Made by a program: the position numbers and the translations under genes. Shown here in pieces: positions 1-8,577 of a stretch of 64,000 nt of DNA. Within the stretch, counting starts at the first letter, position 1. The number at the start of each line of letters is the position of its first letter. Source of the DNA: Larkinella rosea. GTDB taxonomy: Bacteria > Bacteroidota > Bacteroidia > Cytophagales > Spirosomataceae. Below the pieces are notes generated by a model, which ran no database searches, was not told the DNA's origin, and saw only the letters and a program-made list of their open reading frames with translations. Location of the stretch: contig NZ_RQJO01000009.1 in assembly GCF_003858635.1 (NCBI RefSeq), positions 310,001-374,000 of the forward strand. Direction: 5' to 3'.

Positions 1-183
1 CGGATTCAACCTGGAGGCTGGATCGGTGGAGGGGTAGAAATTCCGTGGGGCACCTTAACCACTTTTCTGGATGCCCGGTATCAATTCGGGCGATATCCAG
101 CAACGTTACGATCGGCTGATGCAGCGGAGATTATCCACGGTTTTTCACTGTCCGTCGGCTGCTGGCTGCCATCCAAAAAATAA
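1..183 (+). CDS. C-terminal end of a probable outer-membrane beta-barrel protein (partial)
   Basis: Frame 1 is open from the window edge to a TAA at 181-183 and encodes 60 residues. The peptide alternates aromatic and small or polar residues (for example GVEIPWG, DARYQFGRY and GFSLSVGCWLP), as in the last strands of a porin-like barrel. It lacks the usual terminal Phe and ends in a short Lys-rich tail. The gene converges on the SulP gene with a hairpin between them. The start and most of the protein lie outside the window, so the family cannot be named; the barrel reading is inference from the residue pattern. Confidence 0.5.
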   Translation, partial: RIQPGGWIGGGVEIPWGTLTTFLDARYQFGRYPATLRSADAAEIIHGFSLSVGCWLPSKK

Positions 184-213
184 GTCTGACCGGATTCGCC
201 AGTCAGACTTATT
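175..213 (-). terminator. Rho-independent terminator of the SulP gene
   Basis: A perfect 12-bp stem (179-190 with 202-213) encloses an 11-nt loop. On the minus strand it is followed by six T (the AAAAAA at 175-180). It lies 22 bp beyond the SulP stop codon. It overlaps the stop codon of the convergent gene and may also slow transcription from that side, though the plus-strand side has no T tract. Confidence 0.75.
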
Positions 214-235
214 GACTTCTATGACACAAAGTTTA

Positions 236-1882
236 CTACCTGATTTTCTCAATTTCGCGCAGATGCCGGCTGCGCATGGCACTGATGGATTCCGGAATGG
301 GGGGACGGTCTTCAACGGGCTCGCGCAGAAAAATGAGCTGAATGTTACGCTGGAAAGCCGTCTCCTTGAAATTATCGATGGTGTTCATCACATCACTGTC
401 AATGTATGACGAATTGGTGCAGTCAATTTCGACCACCGCGTTGTTCGGAATACTGGTCAGTAATTTTACCATGCTGGCTTTACTCAGAAACGACACGTAA
501 TCACCCATACTGATCCGGATTCGTTCGTTTCCGCCCTCCTGAAACGTCTGGATGCGGTGTGCGTTCCGGTAGTTTTCGCGCAGAATAAAGAACAGCGCCA
601 CCAGCATTCCCACGGCAATACCGGTCAGCAAATCCGTCAGCAGAATGGCGGCAACTGTGGCGATAAACGGAATAAATTTGGCGATTCCTTCGTTCAGCAG
701 CTGCTTGAAAATACGCGCATGAGCCAGTTTATACCCCGTAATGAGCAGGATAGAGGCCAGGGCCGCCCAGGGAATCCGGTTCAAAACCGTCGGCAGCGCA
801 ATGGCCGAAACCAGCAGCAGTAGGCCGTGAATGAGCGCGGCCCGTTTGGTGCGGGCACCCGCATTGATGCTCACCGAACTCCGGACAATGACGGACGTCA
901 GCGGAATGCCACCAATCAAACCGCTGACAATATTGCCAATGCCTTGCGCCTTTAACTCGGTGTTGGTGGGCGTTTTGCGTTTCTGAGGGTCCAGTTGGTC
1001 GGTTGCTTCGATGGCCAAAAGGGCTTCCAGGCTGGCAACGAGCGCAATGGAAAGAGCCGAAATGTAAACCTGGGGATTGTGCCACTGGCTAAAATCCGGC
1101 ATGGTAAACAAGCCGAAAAAACCGCTCAGGCTATCGGCCACCGGCAACTGAACCAGGTGATTCCCTTTCAAAATCGAGGACGGTGCAAGGAGTCCCACCA
1201 GTTCATTGATCGAAATGCCCAGCACGACGACCACCAGAGCTGCCGGCATGTTTTGCAGCCACTTGATTCGTTTTAGGAAAGGACGCTCCCACAGCAGTAA
1301 AATACCCAGCGACACGGCCGCAATCAGGATCGCAACCCCGTTGAGCTGGCCGATCGCCATCTTAAATTGACTGACAATGTTGAAACCTTCCGGCTGAAAC
1401 AGCGAAATTTCTTCCGCCGAATCGGCATCGTAGCCGACCAGGTGCGGTATCTGTTTGATAATCAAAATTAACCCAATCCCCGCCAGCATCCCTTTAATCA
1501 CGGACGACGGGAAAAAATTACTGATGATCCCCGCCCGCAGGTAACCGAGCCCAATCTGAATCAGGCCGGCTAAACAGGTAGCAAGTAGGAAAGCCGGAAA
1601 CGAGCCGAGGGATTCGATGGCGGCCAGAACAACCACGATCAAACCGGCTTCCGGCCCGGAAATACTGACTGCCGACCGACTGAACAAACCCACCACGAGC
1701 CCACCGGCCAGTCCGGCAATAATGCCCGAAAAGAGGGGCGCGCCAGACGCCAGTGCAATGCCCAGACAGAGCGGCACGGCGACCAGAAAGGAAACAAAGC
1801 CCCCTCGAATGTCGCCTACCAGCGTGCTGGAATCACGTTTTTGGGGGCTTTTTTGGGTTGTTTTTATCGGATTCATTTGCAT
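236..1882 (-). CDS. SulP-family anion transporter with STAS domain
   Basis: This 548-residue inner-membrane protein has the SulP plan: a core of about 10-14 hydrophobic helices (residues about 25-430) and a C-terminal cytoplasmic STAS domain (about 440-548). The N-terminal stretch around VAVPLCLGIALASG and the following ISGPEAG segment are characteristic of the family. SulP proteins move sulfate, bicarbonate or other anions, usually with Na+ or H+. The sequence resembles the bicarbonate/sulfate branch, but the substrate cannot be set by eye. No carbonic anhydrase or sulfate-assimilation gene is next to it. A second Met two codons in is an equally good start, as no clear ribosome-binding site is visible. 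A strong hairpin terminator follows the gene. Confidence 0.88.
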   Translation of the reverse strand: MQMNPIKTTQKSPQKRDSSTLVGDIRGGFVSFLVAVPLCLGIALASGAPLFSGIIAGLAGGLVVGLFSRSAVSISGPEAGLIVVVLAAIESLGSFPAFLLATCLAGLIQIGLGYLRAGIISNFFPSSVIKGMLAGIGLILIIKQIPHLVGYDADSAEEISLFQPEGFNIVSQFKMAIGQLNGVAILIAAVSLGILLLWERPFLKRIKWLQNMPAALVVVVLGISINELVGLLAPSSILKGNHLVQLPVADSLSGFFGLFTMPDFSQWHNPQVYISALSIALVASLEALLAIEATDQLDPQKRKTPTNTELKAQGIGNIVSGLIGGIPLTSVIVRSSVSINAGARTKRAALIHGLLLLVSAIALPTVLNRIPWAALASILLITGYKLAHARIFKQLLNEGIAKFIPFIATVAAILLTDLLTGIAVGMLVALFFILRENYRNAHRIQTFQEGGNERIRISMGDYVSFLSKASMVKLLTSIPNNAVVEIDCTNSSYIDSDVMNTIDNFKETAFQRNIQLIFLREPVEDRPPIPESISAMRSRHLREIEKIR

Positions 1883-2024
1883 GTTGTCTCAATAGGTTGG
1901 TATGGAAAAAGCCGCTATGGCAAAAGCCGTTGCGTGTTGTATTCGTTTAGGACAGGAGTAGAAAAACCGGAAAGGCTGCGCTAACCGGTTTAATCATTAC
2001 TTCTTAACCTAAACTAATTGTTGA

Positions 2025-2339
2025 TTAATTGCCCGCTTTTGAAACCAGAATCGCTTCGGAATCGATCTGATTTCGGCCGCTTAACTCCTGACTTTTTATC
2101 CGGTTCTGACCGGATTTAATCTCAAGTAACTGGCGTTCCAGCTGGCTTTTTACGGCGCGCAGCGAGTCCGCTTCCGAAACCTTGGCTTCGTATTGTGAGC
2201 GAATAACTTCTTTATCCTGTTTATCCTGACGGTAATCGATGTAGAAATTCAGCGCGATAACGGCAAAGATCAATCCCCAGATGGTTCCCCAGTTAACGAA
2301 GTCGCTTGCCCGTTTTCTGAAATTGGAGTTGGTAGCCAT
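2025..2339 (-). CDS. Small single-pass membrane protein with coiled coil
   Basis: This 104-residue protein has a short basic N-terminus, one membrane segment (about residues 18-35, WGTIWGLIFAVIALNFYI) and a charged, heptad-like helical region (about 38-90) rich in Glu, Lys, Gln and Leu. It resembles small membrane-anchored coiled-coil proteins, but no family was recognised. It lies between the histidine kinase and the SulP gene on the same strand, with its own probable promoter box 32 bp before the start. The steady reading frame, sensible composition and plausible promoter support a real gene. Function unknown. Confidence 0.6.
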   Translation of the reverse strand: MATNSNFRKRASDFVNWGTIWGLIFAVIALNFYIDYRQDKQDKEVIRSQYEAKVSEADSLRAVKSQLERQLLEIKSGQNRIKSQELSGRNQIDSEAILVSKAGN

Positions 2340-2370
2340 AGCATTGAAACCGGTTTAATTGTGATTCATA

Positions 2371-2378
2371 CAAAGTTA
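2371..2378 (-). promoter_or_regulatory. Possible Bacteroidetes -7 box for the small membrane protein
   Basis: The minus strand reads TAACTTTG, which fits the Bacteroidetes -7 consensus TAnnTTTG, 32 bp before the ATG at 2339. No TTTG is found at the expected spacing for the -33 element, so the call rests on one box and its position. Confidence 0.4.
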
Positions 2379-2455
2379 CCGATACAATACAATGCTCTAA
2401 TTAAGAGGTAATTAGAAGTCGATGAGAAGGCGGTTATAAAATGATTAGAAACCGA

Positions 2456-3832
2456 TTAGAGCGTTTTGGGAAATTTCAATAAAAAATTGGTTCCTTCGTT
2501 GATCCGCGAAAAAACGTTGATCTCTCCCCGGTGTAACTGGATAATCCGGTAGGTAAGTGGTAACCCAATCCCGTAGCCATGAATTCGTTTCGCGTTTTCG
2601 GCCCGGAAAAACGGTTCGTAAATATGCCGGATGTCGGCTTCGGCAATTCCGATCCCATTGTCTTTGATTTGAATGGTAACCCACTGTTCGTCAGCACCTA
2701 GAATAACTTCGACCTGATTGTCGGGCGAGAACTTGCAGCCGTTTTCCATCAGGTTCAAAAAAGCCGAAATCAGCAGCGAAATGCTCCCCTGAACGGTTAG
2801 TGACGACTGCATGGCTTCCGTTTCGTTCGCGAACGAAAAGATGACGTGGTAATCCGGTCGGCGGGTTGTCAGCATTTTGGTTGCCTGATAAATGGCATCA
2901 TCCAGCGACACTTCATTGAATTTCATGGTGGCGTCGTCGAGGCTGACCTGGGCCAGTTCGAGCAGGTTGTTGGCCAGCACGTTCAGCCGCTTGATAACGT
3001 CCTGAACGGCTTTCCACTTGGCTTCGTGTTCTTCAACTGTCCGCTGTTTGATCAGCGTGACCTCAATCTGTCCGGTAATGATCGTGAGGGGAGTTCGTAG
3101 TTCGTGCGACGCATTGGCCACAAAATTGCGCTGCACTTCAAACGCTTCCTGAACCCGGTTGAGCATCGAATTGAAGGTATGCGCCAGTTGGGAAATTTCA
3201 TCGTTGTTATCGCTCACGTCCACTCGTTGGTTCAGGTTCGAAACCTTGATCTGATCAACCTGGTGAATTACCTTGGAAATCGGGCGCAGAAACCGTCCGG
3301 CAAATACCCAGCCCGACCACCCGACCAACGTCAGACTGAACGCCAGTCCGAAGGCAAGAATGGTCCTCAGATGCGCCATTTCGGTCAAACCGTATTCGTC
3401 ATACGCCGACGCAATGATCACGTATTCCTGGTTTTGATGGGTGTAAGTCAGTCCGGCAATTTCCCGGTTGCTGCGACGTAGATAAATCTGTTTCCGCTCC
3501 CGAATCCGCTCCAGCAGATCGTTATGGGGGCCCAGATCGCCGGTCGTATCCGCGCTGGCGTAGATTACTTTATTTTGCTGGTTGTAGACAATGATGTGCT
3601 CTTCCGGGAGCGAAGTAAGGTTTTTACGCTCGATTAACTGGAGAAGCTTGGGATTGATTTCGTCTTCTTCGATCAGCAGCAAAGCCGTCGTTTTGGCTTT
3701 ATCGCCCAGCCGCGTATAAAAATGTTTCTGGCGAAAATATTCCGAAATAAAATAGATAACCAACGAAAAAACGACCAGATTCGCGGCCACAATAGCGAGA
3801 AATGTAACGGAGATTCGAGCGCGTATTTTCAT
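2456..3832 (-). CDS. Two-component sensor histidine kinase (HAMP, HisKA, HATPase)
   Basis: This 458-residue membrane kinase has two membrane segments (about 8-30 and 156-178) flanking a periplasmic sensor region of about 125 residues. A HAMP linker (about 178-232) follows, then a HisKA domain with the H box SHELRTPLT and the phospho-accepting His243, then a HATPase_c domain with the N box (LMENGCKF), DNGIGI and GYGIGL motifs. The start codon lies 3 bp after the stop of the response regulator, so the pair is co-transcribed and very likely works together. The layout is that of the ArlS/CzcS-like group. The signal is unknown; the sensor region has no family recognised by eye. Confidence 0.92.
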   Translation of the reverse strand: MKIRARISVTFLAIVAANLVVFSLVIYFISEYFRQKHFYTRLGDKAKTTALLLIEEDEINPKLLQLIERKNLTSLPEEHIIVYNQQNKVIYASADTTGDLGPHNDLLERIRERKQIYLRRSNREIAGLTYTHQNQEYVIIASAYDEYGLTEMAHLRTILAFGLAFSLTLVGWSGWVFAGRFLRPISKVIHQVDQIKVSNLNQRVDVSDNNDEISQLAHTFNSMLNRVQEAFEVQRNFVANASHELRTPLTIITGQIEVTLIKQRTVEEHEAKWKAVQDVIKRLNVLANNLLELAQVSLDDATMKFNEVSLDDAIYQATKMLTTRRPDYHVIFSFANETEAMQSSLTVQGSISLLISAFLNLMENGCKFSPDNQVEVILGADEQWVTIQIKDNGIGIAEADIRHIYEPFFRAENAKRIHGYGIGLPLTYRIIQLHRGEINVFSRINEGTNFLLKFPKTL

Positions 3833-3835
3833 TCG

Positions 3836-4519
3836 TTAATCTTCAGATTCCTGCATGATATATCCAATGCCGCTGATCGTATGAATCAATTTGGGTGAGA
3901 AGTCTTTATCTATTTTTTTTCGCAAATAATTGACGTACACATCAACCACATTGGTTCCGGTATCGAAATTGACATCCCAGACTTTCTCGGTAATTTCATT
4001 CCTGGAAAGGGCTTTATTCTGGTTCTTCATAAAGAATTCCAGCAGTGCCAGTTCACGCGCGGTCAGAATGATTTTCTGATTGCCCCGTTTCACGGTTTTG
4101 CTTTCCAGATTCAGCTCCAGATCGGCAATTTTAAGTAAAACCGTATCGGATGGAGAGGTAATCCGGCGTCGGTTTAACGCCCGTAACCGGGCAATCAATT
4201 CCCTGAATTCGAAGGGTTTAATCAAGTAATCGTCTGCTCCGGCATCAAAACCACTCAGCTTGCTATCCGTGCTGCCCAGAGCGGTCAACATCAGAATCGA
4301 TACATCTTCGTACCGGCTTCGAATGATTTTGCACAACTCAAAACCGTTGATCACCGGAAGATTAACATCCAGAATAATGGTATCGTAAGTGGCATTGGCC
4401 AGCTTTAACTGGGCTTGTAGCGCATCGTTGGCAATGTCGGCACTGAAACCGTAATCTTCCAGTCCACTCTGAATGAATGCAGCTACTTCCTGCTCATCCT
4501 CTACGATTAAAATCTGCAT
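3836..4519 (-). CDS. OmpR/PhoB-family response regulator
   Basis: This 227-residue regulator has a receiver domain with the acidic pair E7/D8, the phosphorylation site Asp51 (in LDVNLP) and the conserved Lys in DYLIKPFE. A winged-helix OmpR-type DNA-binding domain follows (about 130-225; VDVYVNYLRKKID and ISGIGY). It sits directly before its partner kinase. It starts 18 bp after the stop of the ceramidase-like gene on the same strand, so all three may share a transcript. Its targets are not evident. Confidence 0.93.
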   Translation of the reverse strand: MQILIVEDEQEVAAFIQSGLEDYGFSADIANDALQAQLKLANATYDTIILDVNLPVINGFELCKIIRSRYEDVSILMLTALGSTDSKLSGFDAGADDYLIKPFEFRELIARLRALNRRRITSPSDTVLLKIADLELNLESKTVKRGNQKIILTARELALLEFFMKNQNKALSRNEITEKVWDVNFDTGTNVVDVYVNYLRKKIDKDFSPKLIHTISGIGYIMQESED

Positions 4520-4537
4520 AAATGGTCAACACTAATT

Positions 4538-6097
4538 TTATAAATCCCGCAATAACTCCGCCATCGCCCGGTATAACTTCGGAGCGGTTTCCGGTCCCGT
4601 GGAGTTGACCTCGCCGTAAGGTCTATCCTTCGAATTGTAATTATGGGGAGCTTCGGTATCCCATTCACTTTTCGGAATAATATACCCCAATTCGTCGTTT
4701 GCTAACCCAATCACAAACTTATATTTTCCCTGCATCAGACTCCGAAGGGGTGGCGTTTCGAGCGGTTTCATCCGGAAATCGGCTCCGACCGGATTTTCCA
4801 CTCCACCGTTCACAATTTCGGGGTAAATCTCGCCCGGTACACACAGGAACGACGCTTCGCCTAACCGAAAAGCCGCAATTTCGCTCCGGAAGTTCCCCCA
4901 ACTGCTGTAGCCGGCATCCAGAATCCCCAGGCCAACCGCCAGTTGGAACAGTTTGTTCGAGAGCGGAATCTCAATGTTTTGGGCTTTCAGCCGGATATCC
5001 GCCGGTCGAACCGTGGTTGTATCTTTTTGTAATGACTTGTAAATCAGCATCGCCAGTGCTTTTCCCTGCGCATCGGCCTTCTCAAACGTCGGCTCTTTAA
5101 ACCGTTCGCCCGTCAGCGGGTCCTGCACCGTCACTTTCGGCGAGGTAGTCATCAATCCACCCACGCAACCCGACGCATACACTACCGTGCCACCCAGCCC
5201 TTTCTGAACCACCGAATCACCTTTTAGAATGCCTTTCTCGAGATAATCCCGAACGTAATGCGGGAAATCAGAGGTTAGCAGCAGGTTTTTGCTCCAGAGC
5301 GTTTCGGGATGATTTCCCCAAACGACCAATGTTCCCAACGTGCTGTCTTTCACCGCGTCCAGTGCCTGCATGATGTACAATCCGGAATCGGTGACCAGCG
5401 GTTTTCGGGTATCCATCAGCAGCGAATCCGCACCGGTCAGATCCTGCGCAAACCGCAGCCGGGCCGGACGCAGGTTTTTTGCCGCTTCCAAAACCGCCCG
5501 CGTAATCTGTTGCTCAACAAACCGTTCATACGATTTGTTAACGCCACTTTTTAGCGGGCTGCCGCCCCACATGCCCAGAAAATCCGGGGCTTCGTGGGTG
5601 TGCGTGCTGCAAACCATCGTGTAGGTAATGCCCGCACTCGACGGCATGGATTTCCGGACGTTGATGACATTTTTATTCGGAAAACCGATCAGATCGACGG
5701 CAACGATGGCTAGCCGGGTTTGGCCGTCATCAACCACGACGGCGCGCGCCCATAAATCGTCGTGAACGCCATTGGCCGCGCGTTTCTGGCTGAATCCCGC
5801 CATCCAGTACGCATCGAATTCGCCGTTGGTATTGCCGTCGGTGTACGAATCACCGTCACCCGTTTTATAAGCGGCATCGTGGTTTGTGTCCGTCCAGCGG
5901 TCGGGGAGATGGGGAGTGATTTTCAGGGCCGCAAACCCGACTTTGAGCGGTTTTGGCTGGCTAGGTGCCGAAATGTTGAGGTTAATCGAATAACCGGGGT
6001 GCCGGTCGCGGCTGTTGTAATAACCATACCCGGCGCCGAGTAGCACCACGGCACCAATAAAGATCAGAAATCCAATGAAAAATTTACGCACGGGCAA
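4538..6097 (-). CDS. Neutral/alkaline ceramidase-like hydrolase, membrane anchored
   Basis: This 519-residue protein has one N-terminal membrane segment (about residues 6-26) followed by an extracytoplasmic domain like the N-terminal catalytic part of neutral/alkaline non-lysosomal ceramidases. The family zinc-site motif appears as STHTHEAPD with His166 and His168, and the conserved GFAALKITP start and VVWGNHPETL segments are also present. In this family the enzyme hydrolyses the N-acyl bond of ceramide. It is shorter than the classical enzymes of about 650-750 residues and appears to lack the C-terminal immunoglobulin-like domain, so the true substrate is uncertain. It lies just ahead of a two-component system on the same strand. 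The preceding intergenic space holds a long hairpin repeat. Confidence 0.78.
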   Translation of the reverse strand: MPVRKFFIGFLIFIGAVVLLGAGYGYYNSRDRHPGYSINLNISAPSQPKPLKVGFAALKITPHLPDRWTDTNHDAAYKTGDGDSYTDGNTNGEFDAYWMAGFSQKRAANGVHDDLWARAVVVDDGQTRLAIVAVDLIGFPNKNVINVRKSMPSSAGITYTMVCSTHTHEAPDFLGMWGGSPLKSGVNKSYERFVEQQITRAVLEAAKNLRPARLRFAQDLTGADSLLMDTRKPLVTDSGLYIMQALDAVKDSTLGTLVVWGNHPETLWSKNLLLTSDFPHYVRDYLEKGILKGDSVVQKGLGGTVVYASGCVGGLMTTSPKVTVQDPLTGERFKEPTFEKADAQGKALAMLIYKSLQKDTTTVRPADIRLKAQNIEIPLSNKLFQLAVGLGILDAGYSSWGNFRSEIAAFRLGEASFLCVPGEIYPEIVNGGVENPVGADFRMKPLETPPLRSLMQGKYKFVIGLANDELGYIIPKSEWDTEAPHNYNSKDRPYGEVNSTGPETAPKLYRAMAELLRDL

Positions 6098-6218
6098 CGG
6101 GTTCAGGAGGTTAAAAAGAGGTAATTCCCAAATTAACTGACAAAACCGGTTATTTGCGAATGATCAAATTAAACTTCCTCAAGCTTTTCCCGGGAGTAGT
6201 TAAAAAAGACATTGCCAC

Positions 6219-6287
6219 CGCTGACCGGGTCTTCGACCGCTGGCAGGGTGTGGCTGGCCCTGCCAGCGGTCAAAGACCCGGTCAGCG
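6219..6287. repeat. 30-bp-arm hairpin repeat, REP-like
   Basis: Arms at 6219-6248 and 6258-6287 are reverse complements with one mismatch and enclose a 9-nt loop. The core ACCGCTGGCAGGGT matches the hairpin at 12478-12543 (ACCGCTGTCAGGGT), so the two appear to be members of one interspersed family. It lies between the ceramidase gene start and the MBL gene end; with no T tract it is not an obvious terminator. Confidence 0.75.
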
Positions 6288-6328
6288 TCCCTTTTAAATT
6301 TACCTCCTATTCCAAAACCGCCACAAAA

Positions 6329-7141
6329 TTACAATCCATAACTATCCCAATACCGCTGCATCGACTTGGTAAAAACCGCCATGATGTTGTCCGTAAGATC
6401 CTGATTCTCAAATGCTCCGTAGAGCGAATCAAACGCCAGGTTTTCTGCTTTTTTGTAAAATGCCACAAATTCATCCCGCGTCAACAGAATCTGGTTGGGG
6501 TAGCTGAACATCACCGCGAGGTGGCGTTTGCTGCGGGAAAGCAGCAGCGTGTCCCCACAAAGCAGGGTGCCCCGGTCCGACGAAGAAGGAATATGCAAAA
6601 CGCAGCTGCCCGGAAAATGGCCGCCGGTGTGAATCATGCGAATACCATCCCAAAACGACAGACTGTCACCACTCCATAATTGAAGTGAATCGCTCGGATA
6701 CATGATCCAGGGCTGGTCGTTTTCGTGAATATACACCGGACAATCGAACAGCGACGCCCATACGTTCATTGTGCTGTAATAATGCGGGTGCGAAAAAGCA
6801 ATGGCTTTTAGCCCACCCATTGAACGGATCAATGCAACGGTTGGGGCGTCGGGCAGCGGAATGCAGTCCCACAGAATGTTACCACCGGGTGACTGAACCA
6901 GCAACGCCCGGTTGGCGATGGCAAAATCAGGCTGCATTTTCAGACTGTGAATCCGGTCGGTCAGCGGGCTGATTTTTACGGTGTAGGTTTTTTCCAGATC
7001 CGGCAGCGTGGTCCAGTTTTGGCCGTTTTCGGGAATGTACTGGCGGTCGTCGTTGCAGATCGTGCAGAGTTCGGGTACCGGCTGATGGGGCGGATACTGG
7101 GTTCCGCAGGTGGTACAAATCAACGGATCATTTAACGTCAT
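6329..7141 (-). CDS. MBL-fold metallo-hydrolase with N-terminal zinc-ribbon-like segment
   Basis: This 270-residue protein begins with two CxxC pairs (C9/C12 and C26/C29) that look like a small zinc ribbon, followed by a metallo-beta-lactamase fold. The metal motif is SHPHYYS (His118, His120) in place of the usual HxHxDH. Later fold motifs are HTGGHFPG and LLCGDTLL. The missing Asp of HxHxDH suggests an altered metal site. The protein has no signal peptide and is probably cytoplasmic. Such proteins often act on thioesters, lactones or glyoxalase-type substrates; the substrate here is unknown. The gene is divergent from the SGNH hydrolase. Confidence 0.78.
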   Translation of the reverse strand: MTLNDPLICTTCGTQYPPHQPVPELCTICNDDRQYIPENGQNWTTLPDLEKTYTVKISPLTDRIHSLKMQPDFAIANRALLVQSPGGNILWDCIPLPDAPTVALIRSMGGLKAIAFSHPHYYSTMNVWASLFDCPVYIHENDQPWIMYPSDSLQLWSGDSLSFWDGIRMIHTGGHFPGSCVLHIPSSSDRGTLLCGDTLLLSRSKRHLAVMFSYPNQILLTRDEFVAFYKKAENLAFDSLYGAFENQDLTDNIMAVFTKSMQRYWDSYGL

Positions 7142-7185
7142 TGCAGTTGTTGTTTTAAAGCTGGAAGCATTTCCGAAGCGGTTAG

Positions 7186-7193
7186 CAAAGATA
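7186..7193 (-). promoter_or_regulatory. Possible -7 box for the MBL-fold gene
   Basis: The minus strand reads TATCTTTG (consensus TAnnTTTG), 45 bp before the ATG at 7141. No -33 TTTG lies at the right distance, so this is a one-element match. Confidence 0.4.
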
Positions 7194-7319
7194 TCAAACC
7201 CAATCCATTTTGTTGAATCGGGTCAGGTAGTAGAAAAGGATACGGTTTCCCCTTTATTTATACCGGAAAGCGGTGGTAATTTCGCCGATCAAATCAGTAG
7301 TACGTCAAAATAAACATGC

Positions 7320-8573
7320 ATGAGAAAGATGAAGGCAGCAGCCTCGCTTAAATACCTTTTACTCCTCTTCCTTTTTCTGCCCGGGAAATGGGCCATCGCT
7401 CAACAGACTGCCCAGCCGGTTTCGGAATCTCCGAATGCACCTTTTACGCTGAAAAACGGCGATCGGGTGGTTTTTCTGGGCAACTCATTGTTTGAGAATG
7501 ACTACCAATACGGTTACCTGGAACTGGCCCTGACCACGCACTTTCCCGACCGGGATGTAACGTTTCGGAACCTGGGCTGGGCAGGCGACAACGTCTACGG
7601 CGTGGCCCGCAGCACGATTACGAACCCACCGACCGGCTACGAATTGTTGATGGAACACCTCACCAAAACCCAGCCGACGGTTGTTTTTCTGGCATTCGGC
7701 GGCATTGAAGCCCAGGATGGCGAGGCTGGGCTGCCGGTTTTCCGGGAAGGGTTGCTAAAACTCCTCGACAAGATCGACCAACTGGGAGCCAAAGCAATTT
7801 TGTTGTCACCGATTCCTGTTTTATCCACCGATACGATTGCGCATAAAGCGAAGAATAACGCGTTGCTGGAAATCTATTCGTCGGCCATTGCGAAGATCGC
7901 TTCGGAACGCGGCAAGCGGTTTATTGATCTGTATAAACCCGTTCAGGAACTGAGTAAAACCGTAGCCATTACCGAAAATGGCATTCATTTAAACGAAACC
8001 GGCTACTATTACCTGGCCAACATACTGGAAAAGAGCCTGGGGCTGGCCCCGCGGACGGAGACGGTTTCCATCAACATTTCCAAAACCGGTGCCGAAGCTT
8101 CAACTCCCGCCAAAATGATGAATGCCGGGAAGAATGCGGCAACGCTGACCTTTACCATGGACGAAAAGTACCTGCCGCTTCCGCAGCCCGCGGGACTGGC
8201 CGAAAAAACAACGAACGCCCGTGTCCTGAAAGTAACCGGTTTGAAAAAAGGATTTTATAAGCTGACAACTGAGAATCAGGAAGTGGTCACCGCTTCGGCG
8301 AAGGAATGGGAAAATGGAGTCCTCATTCAGCAGGGGCCGTCGTTTAATCAGGTGAACGAGATCCGGCACATGATTCTGAAGAAAAATGACCTGTTTTTTT
8401 TCCAGTATCGCCCGCCCAACACAACCTATATTCTCGGGTTTCGCTCCTACGAACAAGGCCGTCACGTGAAAGGGCTGGAGGAACAAAGCTTCATCATTAA
8501 ATGGCTGGAAAGCCAGGTTGCCCTCAACCGAGCGCCCCGATCAAGTGTGTATCAACTGACCTTATTGAAGTAA
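7320..8573 (+). CDS. Secreted SGNH/GDSL-type hydrolase
   Basis: This 417-residue protein has a signal peptide (hydrophobic run YLLLLFLFLPG, cleavage near AIAQ). The SGNH fold follows, with the nucleophile block FLGNSLFEN (Ser56), the conserved Gly in the RNLGWAGDN block and a C-terminal GIHLNETGY block carrying the catalytic His. Members hydrolyse esters of lipids or acetylated sugars. The stop codon is 4 bp before the start of the large dehydrogenase-cytochrome protein, so the two form an operon; this pairing is common in Bacteroidetes and Planctomycetes. After residue about 240 the protein carries an extra beta-rich portion of unknown role. Confidence 0.85.
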   Translation: MRKMKAAASLKYLLLLFLFLPGKWAIAQQTAQPVSESPNAPFTLKNGDRVVFLGNSLFENDYQYGYLELALTTHFPDRDVTFRNLGWAGDNVYGVARSTITNPPTGYELLMEHLTKTQPTVVFLAFGGIEAQDGEAGLPVFREGLLKLLDKIDQLGAKAILLSPIPVLSTDTIAHKAKNNALLEIYSSAIAKIASERGKRFIDLYKPVQELSKTVAITENGIHLNETGYYYLANILEKSLGLAPRTETVSINISKTGAEASTPAKMMNAGKNAATLTFTMDEKYLPLPQPAGLAEKTTNARVLKVTGLKKGFYKLTTENQEVVTASAKEWENGVLIQQGPSFNQVNEIRHMILKKNDLFFFQYRPPNTTYILGFRSYEQGRHVKGLEEQSFIIKWLESQVALNRAPRSSVYQLTLLK

Positions 8574-8577
8574 ACGA

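Noticed and set aside
6219-6287. Rho-independent terminator reading of this hairpin
   Set aside because: No T tract follows either arm closely, and the core recurs at 12478-12543, so an interspersed repeat fits better.
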